Assembly: GCF_001640805.2 (NCBI RefSeq)
Contig: NC_066851.1
Coordinates: forward strand, 7,238,712 to 7,302,711
Length of the DNA: 64,000 nucleotides
Source of the DNA: Lates calcarifer
Taxonomy: Eukaryota; Chordata; Actinopteri; Centropomidae
Reading direction: 5' to 3'
The translations under genes and the position numbers were made by a program. Position 1 is the first letter of the stretch. Each line of letters starts with the position of its first letter. Shown here one piece after another: positions 62,858-64,000 of this stretch. A model generated the notes under the pieces. That model did no database searches. It was not told the DNA's origin and saw only the letters and a program-made list of their open reading frames with translations.

Positions 62858-62887
62858 TCAGTCCCAGTTCTCCCAGTCTTCATCCAG
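62858..62887 (-). CDS. bsdc1: bsdc1 terminal coding exon with stop codon
   Basis: Nine codons (LDEDWENWD) and a TGA follow a strong acceptor with a pyrimidine tract ending TTTTACCAG. The acidic, Trp-containing end corresponds to the mammalian terminus, which also ends in an acidic Glu/Asp-Trp pattern. The 30-nt coding part is too short to be found as a stand-alone open frame; the assignment rests on phase and motif continuity with the previous exon. Confidence 0.88.
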   Translation of the reverse strand: MDEDWENWD

Positions 62888-63935
62888 CTGGTAAAAGATG
62901 GGGAAAAAGGGGTTAGTAAAATATCCCCACGTTTCATATATTAACCTCATGTTCAGCATAGTATTGATTCTACACTAACCTCTCCAGGGTCTTCTATTTT
63001 AGAGAGTGCCAGTTGGACTTCTTCCTCTGTCATGTCCAGGTCAAAGTCTTTCTCCCAGTCCTCACTCACATCTGTGCTGGACCCTGGAGGGGGGAAAGAC
63101 AAATTTGGAACTCTCTGTGACCTTCACACTCCTGCTTCCTCTAAGCCTATTTAGTGGAAAACTCATAACCATATCACTGAACTTAATCCTGTTTAGATTT
63201 GTACTCCCAAACCGGAACAGTAAGAATCTCACTGCCCACAGAAAAACATCCTCAAGTCACTATACCTTTCTTGCCGTTGTTAGAGGGCGTAGACTTCCCA
63301 CTGTCAGAGTTGAGCTCAAACACTCTCAGGTCCTGTGGCCCCTCTTCCTTTGCTGCCTCTGGTTTAGAAGCAGGGGTCCTCACGGATGCCCCATCAACAG
63401 TGACCTCTGGCTGGGTTACAGCTTCCACTTGAGCCTCAGGAGGTAAGTCACTCTTTCCAGGCCTCTGCTCTTCTTGTGTCTCGTCTACAACAATATCTTC
63501 CAAACTAGCTTCTGTCAGTTTCTTGGCCAGCTCTGTGGCAACAGGCTCTGGCCTCACTTCCACCTGCGTGGGCAGGCTGACGCTGTCGCTGCTAACTGAG
63601 AGGGTGGTGTCACGCTCTTCACTTGGAGACAGGATGGGGCTCAGCAGTGTCGTTCCTGTGGGTGCTGTCGAGGCTGCGGGCAGCTGGGTTAGGCTGTTAT
63701 CCAGGGGGGGTGTGAAGTTGAGTTGAGATGGCGACGAGGCGCCAAGGAAATCATCTGACAGTAAAAGGCAAGAACATCAGAGAGCCAGCGTAAGTGACAT
63801 TTAGTAAAGTTTATCACATATATATTCATTTAAAACTGAGACAAACATACCCTCCTCTTCCTCTTCCCAGCCAAGGGTCTCTGTGTGTGCCGTCTGTTCT
63901 GCTCTCTGCTTCAGCGCTACTCTCCTTGCCTCCTC
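62858..63935 (-). CDS. bsdc1: BSD domain-containing protein 1, C-terminal four coding exons (gene continues off the right edge)
   Basis: Four minus-strand exons (63851-63935, 63266-63754, 62980-63083, 62858-62887) join into one open frame of 235 residues plus a TGA stop. All introns are GT-AG and the phases match at every junction. The fragment starts with a basic helix-like stretch (EEARRVALKQRAEQ) and then an acidic GWEEEEED run (residues about 22-29). A long low-conservation Ser/Pro/Glu-rich linker follows, then FELNSDSGKSTPSNNGKKG, SEDWEKDFDLDMTEEEVQ and a short acidic tail ending DEDWENWD. These motifs match the C-terminal half of vertebrate BSDC1 as I remember it (human about 430 residues). 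The BSD domain itself is N-terminal in the family and would lie on exons beyond position 64000. BSDC1 is poorly characterised, so I assign no biochemical role. No frameshift or missing motif is seen. The promoter and start codon are outside the window. Confidence 0.93.
62980..63083 (-). CDS. bsdc1: bsdc1 penultimate coding exon
   Basis: This 104-nt exon follows a TTTCCCCCCTCCAG acceptor and ends at a GAGAG/GTTAGT donor. It encodes the junction Gly plus 34 residues, including SEDWEKDFDLDMTEEEVQ, the most conserved C-terminal motif of the family, and ends at IEDPGE. The downstream intron is phase 0, which fits the final exon. Confidence 0.93.
63266..63754 (-). CDS. bsdc1: bsdc1 long linker exon (third from the end)
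   Basis: This 489-nt exon (2 + 162 codons + 1) sits between a CTTTTACTGTCAG acceptor and a GAAAG/GTATAG donor. It encodes the Ser/Thr/Pro/Glu-rich linker, which starts DDFLGASSPSQ and includes ELAKKLTEASLEDIV, and ends with the conserved FELNSDSGKSTPSNNGKK. The linker is expected to be disordered and fast-evolving. The closing block matches the mammalian protein almost residue for residue, which is the strongest single support for the gene name. Confidence 0.93.
63851..63935 (-). CDS. bsdc1: bsdc1 internal coding exon (fourth from the end)
   Basis: This 85-nt exon follows a pyrimidine-rich acceptor ending TTTTAG and ends at a GAGG/GTATGT donor. It encodes 28 complete codons (EEARRVALKQ... 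to the GWEEEEE run) plus one base of the next codon, so the following intron is phase 1. The helix-like basic part followed by the Trp-Glu run is the family hallmark at this position. The sequence from 63936 to the right edge reads as intron. Confidence 0.9.
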
Positions 63936-64000
63936 CTAAAATACACAGTCAGAGTGAACTTTAAATTTGGAATTATGCAAGAACTTCAATGTGTGTCTAT

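Noticed and set aside
63006..63446. 146-codon plus-strand frame across bsdc1 exons
   Set aside because: Antisense shadow of the bsdc1 exons, which have phase-consistent splice sites and family motifs on the minus strand.
1..64000. CRISPR array, bacterial operon, phage or defence system
   Set aside because: All regular repeats are simple microsatellites or vertebrate interspersed repeats, and the only identified gene has GT-AG introns.

Overview
The window looks like a stretch of a teleost fish nuclear genome, most likely a percomorph. The one gene I can name is split into short exons with GT-AG introns. The rest is a long non-coding stretch with many dinucleotide microsatellites. It also carries several interspersed repeats that I recall as common in percomorph genomes: a tRNA-headed SINE with a LINE2-type tail, repeats rich in GCTAGC and TTAGCATGCTAAC, and a TIR-ended element starting TTAAAG. 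There is no operon structure, no bacterial or phage gene, no CRISPR array, and I recognise no tRNA or rRNA gene.

Layout. Positions 1 to about 61.8 kb hold almost no recognisable coding sequence. Within it are one good orphan exon candidate on the minus strand (about 5.82-6.07 kb), two SINE copies (13.2 and 37.3 kb), four copies of one dispersed repeat (called family A here: 9.9, 23.4, 52.2, 55.7 kb), three copies of a TIR-bearing element (family B: 15.6, 56.0, 57.7 kb), a third repeat type (family C: 29.7 kb, with weaker matches at 2.2 and 12.8 kb), a foldback element (33.7-34.1 kb), a LINE 3' end (41.6-41.9 kb), and a solo LTR with an exact 5-bp target duplication (42.03-42.47 kb). A short telomere-type array lies at 30.44 kb. 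Several AT-rich, TAATTA-containing stretches resemble vertebrate conserved non-coding elements, but only an alignment could show that.

The right-hand end (62.86-63.94 kb) holds the last four coding exons of bsdc1 (BSD domain-containing protein 1) on the minus strand. They encode the C-terminal 235 residues in one continuous frame with consistent intron phases, and about 1 kb of 3' UTR probably lies to the left. The N-terminal exons, including the BSD domain, and the promoter lie beyond the right edge.

I did not find a new biological system. The most informative observations are the orphan exon, the solo LTR with its target duplication, the SINE with an 11-bp target duplication, one repeat nested inside another (B in A at 56.0 kb), and the telomeric array flanked by an 8-bp direct repeat. 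Repeat family names rest on my recollection of teleost consensus sequences and were not checked against a database.
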